Shown: positions 17,371-26,518, numbered from the stretch's first letter. The stretch is 35,508 nt of DNA from an uncultured Thalassospira sp. (GCA_946885765.1 CAMPHD010000002.1:1-35508), one strand, 5' to 3'. The notes: generated by a model not told the origin, from the letters alone. Numbers and translations are program-made.

Positions 17371-19290
17371 TCAGTTTTCCCCGTGGAAATGATCGTAAAT
17401 CTTGCGTGCAAGCGCGGCACTGATGCCATCCACCGCCTCAAGATCGGTTAAACCAGCATCGGCCACCCCGCGTGCCGAGCCGAAATGATGCAGCAACGCC
17501 TTTTTGCGCGCTCCGCCAACGCCGGGCACGTTGTCCAGAACGCTTTTACCAATCTGCTTGGACCGTTTGGCGCGATGCGTGCCAATGGCCCAACGGTGGG
17601 CTTCATCGCGCAGACGCTGGATGAAATACAGAACCGGGTCCTGCATATCAAGGCGCACGGGCGGCTTTCCTGGGATATGCAGCACTTCCTTGCCAGCGTT
17701 ACGGTCAACACCCTTGGCAACACCGACAAGCATCACGTCTTCGATTCCCAGATCCTCAAGAACTTCGCGGGCAACGCCAAGCTGCCCCAAACCGCCGTCA
17801 ATCAGGCAAAGGTCCGGCCATGTGCCATTTTCCCGATCTGGGTCTTCTTTTTGTGCACGGGCAAAGCGCCGGGTCAGGACTTCGCGCATCATGGCAAAGT
17901 CATCACCCGGTGCGATATCGCCCTTGATGTTGAATTTGCGATATGCACTTTTCATGAAACCTTCGGGCCCGGCAACGATCATGCCACCGACCATATTGGT
18001 GCCCTGAATGTGGCTGTTGTCGTAAACCTCGATCCGTTCCGGCGTGCCGTCCAGTTCCAGTTTATCGGCCAGATCTTCCAGCAATTTGCGTTGCGACGCA
18101 CTTTCGGCCATGCGACGCCCCAGCGCATCCTTTGCGTTATTCATCGCATGTTCGACAAGCTTGCGCCGACCGCCGCGCTTGGGTACCTGCAGGGTGATCT
18201 TGCGGTTATTGTTGATCGATAATGCGGTTTCGACCAGTTCCTGACCTTCAATCTCGTGCGACAGAAGAACCTGTTTGGGAGCCGGTTTATCGGCATAGAA
18301 CTGTCCGACAAAGGCCGACAGGATTTCGGGGATCTCAGCCCCCTGTTCATGGCGCGGGAAATAGGATCGGTTGCCGTAATTCGATCCGGACCGGAAGAAG
18401 AACACCTGAACACAGCTTTGGCCGCCCTCATTATGCAGGGCAATTACATCGGCCTCTTCAACGCCTTCCAGATTAATATCCTGATGTGACCGGATCTGGC
18501 TGAGCGCTCGGATACGGTCGCGATACATCGCGGCCTGTTCAAAATCCATGCGTTCGGATGCTACCAGCATGTCACTTTCAAGCTGCTTGAGGATTTTCTG
18601 GCTGCGCCCGGTCAGGAAGTCACGGCAGATATCGACAAGCGCGTCATATTCGGCCTTTGCAACCCGGTCGACACACGGCGCAGAACAGCGTTTGATTTGA
18701 TACAGCAGACACGGGCGCGATCGATTGGAAAACACCGCATCGGTGCAGGACCGCAGCAAAAAAGCCCGTTGCAGATGATTGATCGTGTTGTTAACCGCCC
18801 AAGCCGACGCAAACGGACCAAAACAACTGCCATCCTTGGCCCGTGCGCCACGATGTTTCACAATGCGCGGATAATCGTGATCCTCGGTGATCAGGATATA
18901 GGGGAAGCTTTTGTCATCGCGCAGAAGGATGTTGTAACGCGGCTTAAGTTTCTTGATCAGGTTGGATTCAAGCAGAAGCGCTTCGGCTTCGGTATGGGTA
19001 GTGATGATTTCCATACGGACCGTCTGCGCGACCATACGGGCGATCCGTATCGGCAACTGCATTAGGCGGGTATAGGCCACCACACGCTTTTTAAGGTTCT
19101 TGGCCTTGCCGACATAAAGAACCCGGTCCTTGTCATCGATCATGCGATAGACACCGGCCGATCCCGGCATGGTTTTCAGCGCATGTTTGATGGCCTCGAC
19201 ACCGCGCGCAGCTCCCCCGTCATACTCATCGCTTTCAAGCGACAATCCGATTTCCCGGATGGGGTTTTCGGAGGGGGATTCAGGCTTCAT
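17371..19290 (-). CDS. uvrC: excinuclease ABC subunit C
   Basis: UvrC makes both incisions in nucleotide excision repair. The 639-residue protein has an N-terminal GIY-YIG nuclease domain (AGVYRM...VLYVGKAKNLKKRV), the four-cysteine region (C...KRCSAPC), a UVR helix pair that binds UvrB, the RNase H-like nuclease with EVYDNSHIQGTNMVGG, and tandem helix-hairpin-helix motifs at the C-terminus. ATG 19290 has GGAG seven bases upstream. pgsA follows after 152 bases. Upstream lies a 439-base region that looks like a replication origin. I see no LexA box of the alphaproteobacterial GTTC-N7-GTTC type. Confidence 0.96.
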   Translation of the reverse strand: MKPESPSENPIREIGLSLESDEYDGGAARGVEAIKHALKTMPGSAGVYRMIDDKDRVLYVGKAKNLKKRVVAYTRLMQLPIRIARMVAQTVRMEIITTHTEAEALLLESNLIKKLKPRYNILLRDDKSFPYILITEDHDYPRIVKHRGARAKDGSCFGPFASAWAVNNTINHLQRAFLLRSCTDAVFSNRSRPCLLYQIKRCSAPCVDRVAKAEYDALVDICRDFLTGRSQKILKQLESDMLVASERMDFEQAAMYRDRIRALSQIRSHQDINLEGVEEADVIALHNEGGQSCVQVFFFRSGSNYGNRSYFPRHEQGAEIPEILSAFVGQFYADKPAPKQVLLSHEIEGQELVETALSINNNRKITLQVPKRGGRRKLVEHAMNNAKDALGRRMAESASQRKLLEDLADKLELDGTPERIEVYDNSHIQGTNMVGGMIVAGPEGFMKSAYRKFNIKGDIAPGDDFAMMREVLTRRFARAQKEDPDRENGTWPDLCLIDGGLGQLGVAREVLEDLGIEDVMLVGVAKGVDRNAGKEVLHIPGKPPVRLDMQDPVLYFIQRLRDEAHRWAIGTHRAKRSKQIGKSVLDNVPGVGGARKKALLHHFGSARGVADAGLTDLEAVDGISAALARKIYDHFHGEN

Positions 19291-19432
19291 CAGGCGTCTC
19301 CGGCAGATTTATTAAAAATCAAAAGTTGTGACGGCGGTCACTTCTCAAACGGGCTTCCGACAATACCCAAAAAGATTAACGCCGCAACATCACTTCACAG
19401 AATCGCGACCGGAAAAAGATGTCCACCAAGGC

Positions 19433-19453
19433 TGTGGATAAGTTTGTGGGTAA
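19433..19453 (-). promoter_or_regulatory. tandem DnaA boxes
   Basis: Read on the minus strand, TTATCCACA (19441-19433) is a perfect DnaA box. TTACCCACA (19453-19445) differs by one base from the TTATNCACA consensus. They are in the same orientation with a 12-base period, a spacing common in origins. Confidence 0.6.
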
Positions 19454-19526
19454 TAGGGGGGCTCTTTGCTACACCCCTTGAGAGTCTTAACGTTCTATGA
19501 AGTGCACATTTATTGAGCAAACAAGT

Positions 19527-19539
19527 TAAGTTATTGATT
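19527..19539 (-). promoter_or_regulatory. IHF-type site
   Basis: TAAGTTATTGATT on the plus strand is an exact reverse match to the IHF consensus WATCAANNNNTTR. It lies within the most AT-rich part of the region, between the two groups of DnaA boxes. Confidence 0.45.
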
Positions 19540-19631
19540 TAATTAATAAAAAATACTGTCAACCTGAAAACATTCGGTAATACAGGAGTCAAAAAAGAAT
19601 ATTTTCCTTTGATTCCATGCGCCCAGATGCT

Positions 19632-19640
19632 TGTGCATAA
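19632..19640 (-). promoter_or_regulatory. DnaA box
   Basis: Read on the minus strand this is TTATGCACA, which fits TTATNCACA and has the same orientation as the boxes at 19433-19453, on the other side of the AT-rich core. Confidence 0.5.
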
Positions 19641-19729
19641 GGGTCGCAGCGATTCGGCCTAGAGGAATCACAGAGTCCCCACCGAAAATGGTTAACAAAA
19701 GTAAATTTTAAGCAGATTTACCGATGCGA

Positions 19730-20155
19730 TCAGCGCGCGATATTAAAGCGCTCTATTTCGACCCCGACCGCAGAAACGTCATCAAAGACATCAAGCTTTT
19801 CAACCCGGACGTTTACCTTGCGCACCCGGCGATCTGCCAGACACATATCGGCCAGTTTTTCCCCAAGGGTTTCCACAAGGTTCACATGACCGTCACGGCA
19901 GATTTCCCGCGTGCCTGTCACCAGATCCTCGTAGCTTAAAACAGTGGCAATATCGTCATTCTGGACACCTTCGCCTTCGAGCACGGCAAGATCCAGATTG
20001 ATCCGCACCCGTTGCGGGGCATGTTTTTCGTGGTCATATACGCCAATGGATGTTTCGACCACCATGTCACGCACGAAGACACGACGCAAACTGCCTGCAT
20101 GGTCTGCATAGGGCAGTGTCGTAATGTTATCGTCCTGCTTAAGGCCTGCGGTCAT
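19730..20155 (-). CDS. folB: dihydroneopterin aldolase
   Basis: FolB cleaves 7,8-dihydroneopterin to 6-hydroxymethyl-dihydropterin in folate synthesis. The 141-residue protein carries the family landmarks VRDMVVETSIGVYDHEK and the NLVETLGEKLAD segment near the middle. I chose ATG 20155, which has AAGGAAG about eight bases upstream; a longer frame to 20257 overlaps the upstream reductase gene. Its first 20 residues are a short extension beyond the usual length of about 120. It probably shares an mRNA with the pteridine reductase gene just upstream. Confidence 0.9.
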   Translation of the reverse strand: MTAGLKQDDNITTLPYADHAGSLRRVFVRDMVVETSIGVYDHEKHAPQRVRINLDLAVLEGEGVQNDDIATVLSYEDLVTGTREICRDGHVNLVETLGEKLADMCLADRRVRKVNVRVEKLDVFDDVSAVGVEIERFNIAR

Positions 20156-20217
20156 GGTCTGGTCTTCCTTGTGCTGCGCTTGGTTCGGCCAGATGTCCGG
20201 AACCCAAGCCCGACGCA

Positions 20218-20988
20218 TCATTCCTCTGGCATATTCTGTTCGCCACTGGGTGCCCAATTAAGGTGCTGCCCGCCGTCAAGCGCTAACATTTGCCCGGTGA
20301 TGGCTGGCGCGGCAAGGAAAAATCGTACCGCGTCGCAAATCTCTTGCGGGTTTGTCCCAATTTTCAGGGGAGTCTGATCGCATTGCTGATCGAAAACTTC
20401 CTGTGTTTGCCGGACACTAGGCAGTGCCGGGCCGGGGCCAATCGCATTGACCCGGATTTGCGGTGCCAATGCCAGTGCCAATATCTGGGTCAGGGTCCAA
20501 AGACCTGCCTTGGACAAGGTATAGGTCATGAAATGAGGTGTCAGATTCCAGACACGCTGATCAATCAGGTTGATGATGACACCCTTGAGCCCGACCGGTA
20601 ACCGTTTCGCAAAATCCTGTGACAGCACAAACGGCGCACGCAGATTGGCTTCCATATGATAGTCCCAGCCTTCGCGCGTGGCGGTGCCGATATCATCATA
20701 TTCAAAGGTGGATGCATTATTGATCAGAACCCCGATCGGGCCCAGTGCAGCCGTTGCTTCGCGCACAACACGCCCGGTATCTTCTTCCTTGCCAAGATCG
20801 GCCGAAATAACGCAGGCACGACGGCCAAGGGCACGGATTTCATCCGCCAGGCTTTCCGCATCCCTGCGCGAGGAATGGCAATGAAGGGCGACATCATATC
20901 CCTGTGCCGCCAGATCAAGCGATAAAGCCCGTCCGATACGCTTCGCAGCCCCAGTCACAAGGACCGTTTTCGGCATTATCCCTGTCAT
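20218..20988 (-). CDS. PTR1/FolM-like pteridine reductase (SDR family)
   Basis: A 256-residue short-chain dehydrogenase. The nucleotide motif is TGAAKRIG (12-19), with Arg in place of the usual Gly. The active site has D143, Y156 and K160. Asp in place of the normal Ser, 13 residues before Tyr, is the arrangement in Leishmania PTR1 (D181, Y194, K198), and the N-terminal 40 residues resemble PTR1 strongly. PTR1 and FolM reduce dihydropterins and dihydrofolate. Its stop lies 62 bases before folB, which supports a pterin role. I chose ATG 20988, with GGAAACCGG upstream; ATG 20976 is possible and 21081 is unlikely. Confidence 0.85.
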   Translation of the reverse strand: MTGIMPKTVLVTGAAKRIGRALSLDLAAQGYDVALHCHSSRRDAESLADEIRALGRRACVISADLGKEEDTGRVVREATAALGPIGVLINNASTFEYDDIGTATREGWDYHMEANLRAPFVLSQDFAKRLPVGLKGVIINLIDQRVWNLTPHFMTYTLSKAGLWTLTQILALALAPQIRVNAIGPGPALPSVRQTQEVFDQQCDQTPLKIGTNPQEICDAVRFFLAAPAITGQMLALDGGQHLNWAPSGEQNMPEE

Positions 20989-21152
20989 CCGGTTTCCATC
21001 CCGTCCGTCAAGATGCGCCCCCTTTTCCGGGGCGGGCGGTCGCCTTTCAATATCAGGCGCGCCGTCATTTATGTTCGGCAATCCCGGAACTTACAATCAA
21101 ACCTGCCTGCCGGTCCATCACCGTGTGAACGGTTTCAGGCACGCAAGGCGGA

Positions 21153-22115
21153 TCATGCCGTAACCAGACTTGCGACATATCCAAGATAGGCAAGAACAAA
21201 GACAATCCCCGTAATCCGCGACATGCCGCGCAAGAAATAGCCGACAACCAGCAAAAGAACGGTCACAGCCAGCATGATCCAAAGATCGGATTGCAGGATC
21301 TGATCAGGCACCGTAATCGGCGCGATCAGCGACACGCCACCGATAATCACCAGCAGGTTCAGAAGGTTGGAACCAACCACATTGCCCAGTGCGACATCGG
21401 AATGCCCCCGAAACGCTGCAACAATCGATGCTGCCAGTTCCGGCAGTGACGTACCGAATGCAACAAGCGTCAAACCGATTACAGCTTCGGACACACCGAA
21501 CTGACGCGCAACCGAGACGCCACCATCCACCAACAGATCCGCACCAAAGGTCAGGGCAACAATCCCGATAACCGTCGCGATGATCGGTTTCAACCAACCG
21601 CTTGGTACTTCGCCGACTTCGTCAACTTCTTCCTCATGCAGGCTGCTGGCTTCGCCCGGACTTTTCTTGTCATGCTGATAGGTAAAGTACCAGATCGCAG
21701 CCAGAACCAGCAGCATGATCGCACCGGCCCAGCGTTCCACAACCCCGAACATGCAAAGCCCGATAAACAGGACCGTGCCCAGCAACATGGTGCCACCGTC
21801 ACGTACAACCATTGTCCGGGACGCCGCAATCGGCTTCAGAACAGCCGTAGCACCAAGGATAAGGAGAATATTGGCGATGTTCGAACCAACAACGTTGCCC
21901 ATCGCAATATCACCGGACCCGGCAAGTGCCGCATTCAGCGATACAACGAATTCCGGGGCCGAAGTGCCAGCGGCAACCACTGTCAGGCCGACAATTATCT
22001 TGGAAACCCCCAGCAACAGCGCCAGACCGACAGCACCGCGAACAATGAACTCACCACCGGCCGTCAAAAGCACAAGACCACCGATAATCTGCAAATAGGG
22101 GATGAACTGTTCCAA
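21153..22115 (-). CDS. calcium/sodium antiporter, CaCA family (YrbG-like)
   Basis: The 320-residue inner-membrane protein has about ten helices and two inverted alpha-repeats: GTSAPEFVVSLNAA...GNVVGSNIANI near 51-85 and FGTSLPELAASI...GNVVGSNLLNL near 213-250. These bind the cations in the NCX/YrbG family. A charged cytoplasmic loop rich in Glu (about 150-170) joins the halves. The start must be TTG 22115 because an in-frame stop lies 30 bases upstream and no ATG exists; AGG precedes it by six bases. It diverges from the KefB-type antiporter gene. Confidence 0.9.
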   Translation of the reverse strand: MEQFIPYLQIIGGLVLLTAGGEFIVRGAVGLALLLGVSKIIVGLTVVAAGTSAPEFVVSLNAALAGSGDIAMGNVVGSNIANILLILGATAVLKPIAASRTMVVRDGGTMLLGTVLFIGLCMFGVVERWAGAIMLLVLAAIWYFTYQHDKKSPGEASSLHEEEVDEVGEVPSGWLKPIIATVIGIVALTFGADLLVDGGVSVARQFGVSEAVIGLTLVAFGTSLPELAASIVAAFRGHSDVALGNVVGSNLLNLLVIIGGVSLIAPITVPDQILQSDLWIMLAVTVLLLVVGYFLRGMSRITGIVFVLAYLGYVASLVTA

Positions 22116-22433
22116 TTCCGGCCTGCTCGTTTGGGGAAACCATTATTCTTTCTGTACCCGTTTACGGGCCAGCGGAACATGGCATCCCGCAAACAGAATA
22201 GCAAGCCGTCTCCCCCCTTGCGATGCCATTCCATATGTCACTGTGATACGGTTCCCACACTGTATGATGGGATCAATCAGCATGTCGGCAGGAATATCTC
22301 CATCCCCCGATATCATCCGTCAAAGATGTCTTCGCAAACGCAAAATTTCCATAGAAATCATAGGGGTATTTCCGCTATCCTGATTTCAACGACTTCCTTT
22401 ACACGCCGATCTGCCCCGGACGCATAACCCACC
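22116..22433. promoter_or_regulatory. divergent promoter region between two antiporter genes
   Basis: 318 bases without a gene. A weak plus-strand promoter can be drawn (TTGCGA 22218-22223, 18-base spacer, TGTGAT 22242-22247). A small inverted repeat ATTTC-CATA-GAAAT lies near 22345. A CCCG/CGGG hairpin near 22157 would lie in the leader of the CaCA gene. I see no recognisable riboswitch. Confidence 0.3.
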
Positions 22434-24194
22434 ATGTCACATAGCGTTCTGTTCGAGCTGTTTCTTGTCCTGACCGCCGCGGTGATTGCCGTACCGCTGG
22501 CGCAAAAATTACGCGCCAACTCGATCATCGGCTTTCTGATCGGCGGTTTTTGCATCGGTCCTTTTGGTTTTGGCCTGATCACTGACCGCGAAGACATTTC
22601 AACCGTCGCCGAGCTTGGCATTGTCTTTTTGCTGTTCATGATCGGTCTTGAACTGTCGCGCGAACGATTGCGCGTCATTGGCGGCCGGTTTGCCACGCTT
22701 GGCTTCCTGCAAATCTCTGTCACGATGGCAGTCATGTTTGGTGTGTTGCTACTGATAAGTCGCGACATGCCGTCCTCGATCGTGATTGCCGGGGCGCTGG
22801 CCCTGTCGTCAACCGCAATTATCCTCAAGCAGCTTTCCGATGAACGTCAGTTGCATACCCGCTTCGGACGTGCGGCCCTTGCAATCCTACTGTTACAGGA
22901 CGTTGCTGTTGGTCCGTTCCTGATCATGGTTCAGGCCGCGGGCAAAGCCGGAACGGAAACCAGCCCGTGGATCAGTGTGTTAAGCGGTATCGGCGCTGTT
23001 GCCATATTGCTGCTGGTTGGTCGTTATCTGCTGCCGCGCCTGTTTCGCTATATCGCCGCCCTTAAAAACCCCGAACTTTTTGCAATCGGCACCCTGTTTG
23101 TCGTTCTGGCCGCCAGTACCCTGACCGAGGCCGCTGGTCTTTCGATGGCGCTTGGTGCCTTCATTGCCGGGGTAATGCTGGCCGAAACCGAATTCCGCCA
23201 TCAGATCGAAGCCGACATTTCACCATTTCGCGGTGTTTTCCTGTCGCTGTTCTTCATGTCGGTCGGCATGTCGGTCAATGCCAATGTGGTGATCGGTCAG
23301 GCCGGAACGATCATTTTGTGGCTGATCGGGCTTTTGGTGGTAAAGGCCGCAGTTCTTTTCGGTCTGTCCCTGCTGATCGGCTTTAACCGGGCATCATCAA
23401 TCCGGGTTGCCATGAGCCTTGCCGCGGGCGGCGAGTTTGCTTTTGTCATGCTGGCACTGGCATCCCAGAACGGCGCGGTTCCGCGCGATATTGCCGTTCT
23501 GCTGATACCTGTTGTTGCCATTTCCATGGGGCTGACACCGACCCTGATTTCACTGGGTCACCGGATCGAACAAAAACTTCATCCCAAGGAAAATGATCAG
23601 CTGACCGAGATTTCCGACGAAACCGACGGCATCCAGAAACATGTTCTGGTGATCGGCTGCGGGCGTGTCGGCCGGGTTCTGGCCCGCCTGCTGCGCACCA
23701 AGGATATCCCGTTCATCGTTCTGGAAGCCGATGCCCAACAGGTATCACGCGGCCGGGCCGAGGGATTGCCGGTCTATTTTGCCGATGGTTCACGCCCGGA
23801 AACATTTCGCGCGGCCCATACCGAACAGGCCCATGTCGCAGCCGTTGCCATGGGCAACCCGCACGCCACGGAAAAAACCGTTGCCCTGCTGCGCCAGCAT
23901 TATCCACATCTGAAAATCTTTGCCCGCGCCCAGGACATCACCCATATCGGACCACTGTCACGCAGCGGTGCCGATGCCGCAATCCCCGAGGTGCTTGAAA
24001 CCGGGTTACGCCTGTCCGATCATGTTCTGGCTGCCTGCGATATCCCGCAGAAAGATATCGATATCGAAATCGCCAAGTTCCGGCGTGCCGACATGTTGCT
24101 GATGAACGAACTTGCCCCGCGCATGCCACGGTCAAAAGCAGAAGACATCGCAAACAAACCGGCCAAAGCATTAAAAGACAAGAAAACCACCTGA
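22434..24194 (+). CDS. KefB/CPA2-type cation:proton antiporter with RCK domain
   Basis: The 586-residue protein has a CPA2 membrane domain of about 12 helices (1-385), with typical segments such as GIVFLLFMIGLELS and ALALSSTAIILKQL. A cytoplasmic RCK (TrkA-N) domain starts near residue 403 with VLVIGCGRVGRVLARLL (nucleotide-binding GxGxxG). Family members exchange K+ or Na+ for H+ and are often gated by NAD(H) or glutathione adducts. Glutathione gating cannot be confirmed, and no KefF/KefG partner gene is adjacent. The C-terminal tail is Lys-rich. A strong terminator follows. Confidence 0.9.
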   Translation: MSHSVLFELFLVLTAAVIAVPLAQKLRANSIIGFLIGGFCIGPFGFGLITDREDISTVAELGIVFLLFMIGLELSRERLRVIGGRFATLGFLQISVTMAVMFGVLLLISRDMPSSIVIAGALALSSTAIILKQLSDERQLHTRFGRAALAILLLQDVAVGPFLIMVQAAGKAGTETSPWISVLSGIGAVAILLLVGRYLLPRLFRYIAALKNPELFAIGTLFVVLAASTLTEAAGLSMALGAFIAGVMLAETEFRHQIEADISPFRGVFLSLFFMSVGMSVNANVVIGQAGTIILWLIGLLVVKAAVLFGLSLLIGFNRASSIRVAMSLAAGGEFAFVMLALASQNGAVPRDIAVLLIPVVAISMGLTPTLISLGHRIEQKLHPKENDQLTEISDETDGIQKHVLVIGCGRVGRVLARLLRTKDIPFIVLEADAQQVSRGRAEGLPVYFADGSRPETFRAAHTEQAHVAAVAMGNPHATEKTVALLRQHYPHLKIFARAQDITHIGPLSRSGADAAIPEVLETGLRLSDHVLAACDIPQKDIDIEIAKFRRADMLLMNELAPRMPRSKAEDIANKPAKALKDKKTT

Positions 24195-24198
24195 AAAC

Positions 24199-24229
24199 AA
24201 AAACCCCCGTCACAAGGATGGGGGTTTTT
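24199..24229. terminator. bidirectional hairpin terminator
   Basis: AAAAACCCCC and GGGGGTTTTT form a perfect 10-bp stem with an 11-base loop, between the KefB-type gene and the convergent phoB. Confidence 0.9.
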
Positions 24230-24256
24230 CACGTCGTATCCGGAATTATGTCAGCT

Positions 24257-24952
24257 TTAGGCGGCTTCGACATCCAGTGCGTAACCGGCGGCACGAACCG
24301 TGCGGATCACATCGCGCGTTCCCTTGACGTCATTCAATGCCTTGCGCAGGCGGCGGATATGCACGTCAACGGTACGGGTTTCGACATAGATATTCGGGCC
24401 CCAAACCGCATTCAGAAGCTGCTCGCGCGAGAAAACCCGACCCGGATGTTCCAAGAAGTAACGCAGCAGACGGAATTCGGTCGGGCCAAGATGGATGGCC
24501 TTGCCATTACGGCTGACACGATGGGCCGCCAAATCCATTTCAATATCGGAATAGATCAACTGCCCCTGTGGTTGTGCCGGGCCGGATCGACGCAGCAACG
24601 CACGAATACGCGCCAGCAATTCGCCGATTGCGAACGGCTTGGTCACATAATCGTCTGCCCCGGTATCAAGGCCGCGGATGCGGTCGCCTTCTTCTCCACG
24701 CGCGGTAACCATGATCACCGGCAAATCGCGGCTTTCCGGTTTCCGGCGGATCTGGCGGCAAACCTCGATCCCTGACATCACCGGCAGCATCCAGTCCAGA
24801 AGAACCAGATCGACATGGGTTTCGGCCAGAATTTTCAACGCTTCGTCACCGTCCCCGGCTTCGACAACCTGCATTCCCTCGCGTTCGAGGTTGTAGCGCA
24901 ACATGGTTACGATTGCAGCTTCGTCCTCGACGATAAGAACCGTTGGGTCCAT
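24257..24952 (-). CDS. phoB: phosphate response regulator PhoB
   Basis: PhoB is the response regulator of the phosphate starvation response. The 231-residue protein has a receiver domain with E9-D10 and the phosphorylated D53 in LLDWMLP, TA and K in the switch region (VTARGEE, YVTKPF), and an OmpR-type winged-helix DNA-binding domain ending RTVRAAGYAL. I chose ATG 24952 with GGAG nine bases upstream. A GTG at 24973 overlaps the phoU stop (GTGA) and would add seven residues. It is the last gene of the pst operon; its kinase gene phoR is not in the window. Confidence 0.95.
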   Translation of the reverse strand: MDPTVLIVEDEAAIVTMLRYNLEREGMQVVEAGDGDEALKILAETHVDLVLLDWMLPVMSGIEVCRQIRRKPESRDLPVIMVTARGEEGDRIRGLDTGADDYVTKPFAIGELLARIRALLRRSGPAQPQGQLIYSDIEMDLAAHRVSRNGKAIHLGPTEFRLLRYFLEHPGRVFSREQLLNAVWGPNIYVETRTVDVHIRRLRKALNDVKGTRDVIRTVRAAGYALDVEAA

Positions 24953-24969
24953 CTTCCTATGCTCCAGTG

Positions 24970-25692
24970 TCACTCATTCGGTTCTACAACGGCAAAGTTC
25001 GCCGCGTCATTTTTTGGTCTTGTGTCCATCGGCAGGTCTTCGCCCTTGATCCGGTAATAGATCGTTTCGGCGATATTGGTCGCGTGATCGCCAATACGTT
25101 CGATGTTTTTGGCAATAAACAGCAGATGGGTCGATGCCGTGATGTTACGCGGATCTTCCATCATATAGGTCAGAAGTTCACGGAACAGGGAGTTGTACAT
25201 ATCGTCAACTTCCTGATCGCGCGCCCAGACACGCTGTGCCTTTTCCGCATCGCCTTCGATATAGGCGTCCAGAACGTCCTTGATGATTTCCTGGCACAGC
25301 TTCGCCATGTTCGGGATCACCTGAACCGGGCGGATCGGCGGCACCTGATTGAGAACCTGCGCGCGCTTGGCAATATTTTTTGCCAGATCACCAATACGTT
25401 CCAGATCGTTGGAAAGTTTAAGCGCGGTCACAACCTGTCGCAGATCATCTGCCATCGGCTGGCGCAGGGCCAGAAGACGTACGGCAAAATCCTGAACTTC
25501 CTGTTCCAGCGTATCGATACGGTGATCGGAAAGAATGACCTTCTCGGCCAGTTCCGAATCCCGTTTGACGATCGCACGGATCGCAGAAATCAGCTGGCTT
25601 TCGGCAAGCCCACCCATCTGCGAGATGATATTGTTCAAACGGGTCAGTTCTTCGTCAAACGAACTGACGATATGGTGTTTTTCGTCGGCCAT
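24970..25692 (-). CDS. phoU: phosphate signalling protein PhoU
   Basis: PhoU is a helical cytoplasmic protein that links the Pst transporter to PhoR and represses the response in high phosphate. The 240-residue protein has the two PhoU repeats with the metal-binding signatures NDLERIGDLAKNIA and KNIERIGDHATNIAE. It follows pstB by 21 bases with a good AGGAG site and runs into phoB. Confidence 0.96.
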   Translation of the reverse strand: MADEKHHIVSSFDEELTRLNNIISQMGGLAESQLISAIRAIVKRDSELAEKVILSDHRIDTLEQEVQDFAVRLLALRQPMADDLRQVVTALKLSNDLERIGDLAKNIAKRAQVLNQVPPIRPVQVIPNMAKLCQEIIKDVLDAYIEGDAEKAQRVWARDQEVDDMYNSLFRELLTYMMEDPRNITASTHLLFIAKNIERIGDHATNIAETIYYRIKGEDLPMDTRPKNDAANFAVVEPNE

Positions 25693-25713
25693 CTAAAATA
25701 CTCCTGCCCGGAA

Positions 25714-26517
25714 TTAACCGAAGCGACCCGTGATGTATCCCTTGGTGCGTTCGTCCTTGGGATTGGTGAAAATCTGATCGGTTTCGCCGACCTCGACCAG
25801 CTTGCCGAGGTGGAAGAACGCCGTGCGCTGCGACACCCGGGCCGCCTGTTGCATGGAGTGCGTTACGATCACAATGGTGTAGTTCGAACGAAGCTCGTCG
25901 ATCAGTTCCTCGACCTTTGCGGTTGCAATCGGGTCAAGTGCCGAGCACGGTTCATCCATCAGGATGACTTCCGGGCTGACGGCAACAGCACGCGCAATGC
26001 AAAGGCGCTGCTGCTGACCACCCGAAAGACCGGTTGCCGGTTCCGGCAGACGGTCCTTGACTTCTTTCAGAAGCCCTGCCCGTTCAAGCGAGGTCATGAC
26101 AATTTCGTCAAGCTCGTCACGCGAATTGACCAGACCGTGAATACGCGGGCCATAGGCCACGTTGTCATAGATCGATTTCGGGAACGGGTTCGGTTTCTGG
26201 AACACCATGCCGATACGGGCACGCAACTGAACGACGTCAATCGCCTTGTCATAGATATCACGATCATCAAGCGTTACCTTGCCATTGATCGTGACACCGT
26301 CAATCGTATCATTCATGCGGTTCATGCAGCGCAGGAAGGTCGATTTACCGCAACCCGATGGACCGATCAGCGCAGTGACCTGACGTTCGACAATATCAAG
26401 ATTAACATCGAAAAGCGCCTGATTGTCGCTGTAGAAAAGATTGAGATCACGGGCCGTCATTTTCGGGCTCGTGACTGACGGCTCTGCCGTCATTGCGCTT
26501 TGAGTTACAACAGCCAT
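25714..26517 (-). CDS. pstB: phosphate ABC transporter ATP-binding protein PstB
   Basis: PstB is the ATPase of the high-affinity phosphate importer. The 267-residue protein has Walker [10 protein letters not shown] (52-60), the PstB-specific [15 protein letters not shown]-loop, [14 protein letters not shown] signature and Walker [17 protein letters not shown] 26517 lies one base after the pstA stop, with GGAAG inside the end of pstA, so the two are coupled. Confidence 0.97.
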   Translation of the reverse strand: MAVVTQSAMTAEPSVTSPKMTARDLNLFYSDNQALFDVNLDIVERQVTALIGPSGCGKSTFLRCMNRMNDTIDGVTINGKVTLDDRDIYDKAIDVVQLRARIGMVFQKPNPFPKSIYDNVAYGPRIHGLVNSRDELDEIVMTSLERAGLLKEVKDRLPEPATGLSGGQQQRLCIARAVAVSPEVILMDEPCSALDPIATAKVEELIDELRSNYTIVIVTHSMQQAARVSQRTAFFHLGKLVEVGETDQIFTNPKDERTKGYITGRFG

Positions 26518-26518
26518 T

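Larger units (their letters stand above)
19291..19729. other. candidate replication origin (oriC-like region)
   Basis: This 439-base region has no gene. It contains two perfect TTATNCACA DnaA boxes, one near match, an IHF-type site and a very AT-rich core: 19521-19560 has only 7 G/C of 40 and 19501-19610 has 29 of 110, against about 54% GC around it. GANTC sites, the target of the CcrM methyltransferase, occur at 19277, 19400, 19482, 19586, 19611, 19651, 19665 and 19673; one to two would be expected in 400 bases. These are the usual marks of an alphaproteobacterial oriC. Gene direction on either side gives no support, and dnaA, hemE and parAB are not present. It also holds the uvrC promoter. 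Confidence 0.55.

Noticed and set aside
17485..18222. 245-codon plus-strand open frame
   Set aside because: Antisense to the conserved C-terminal half of uvrC.
19291..19480. LexA box upstream of uvrC
   Set aside because: No GTTC-N7-GTTC or GAAC-N7-GAAC pair is present.
19526..19542. CtrA-like site in the origin-like region (TTAA...TTAA)
   Set aside because: The spacer is nine bases, not seven, so it does not fit the CtrA consensus.
24943..26478. 511-codon plus-strand open frame
   Set aside because: It lies opposite phoU and pstB, which have full family motifs; the frame is a shadow caused by codon bias.
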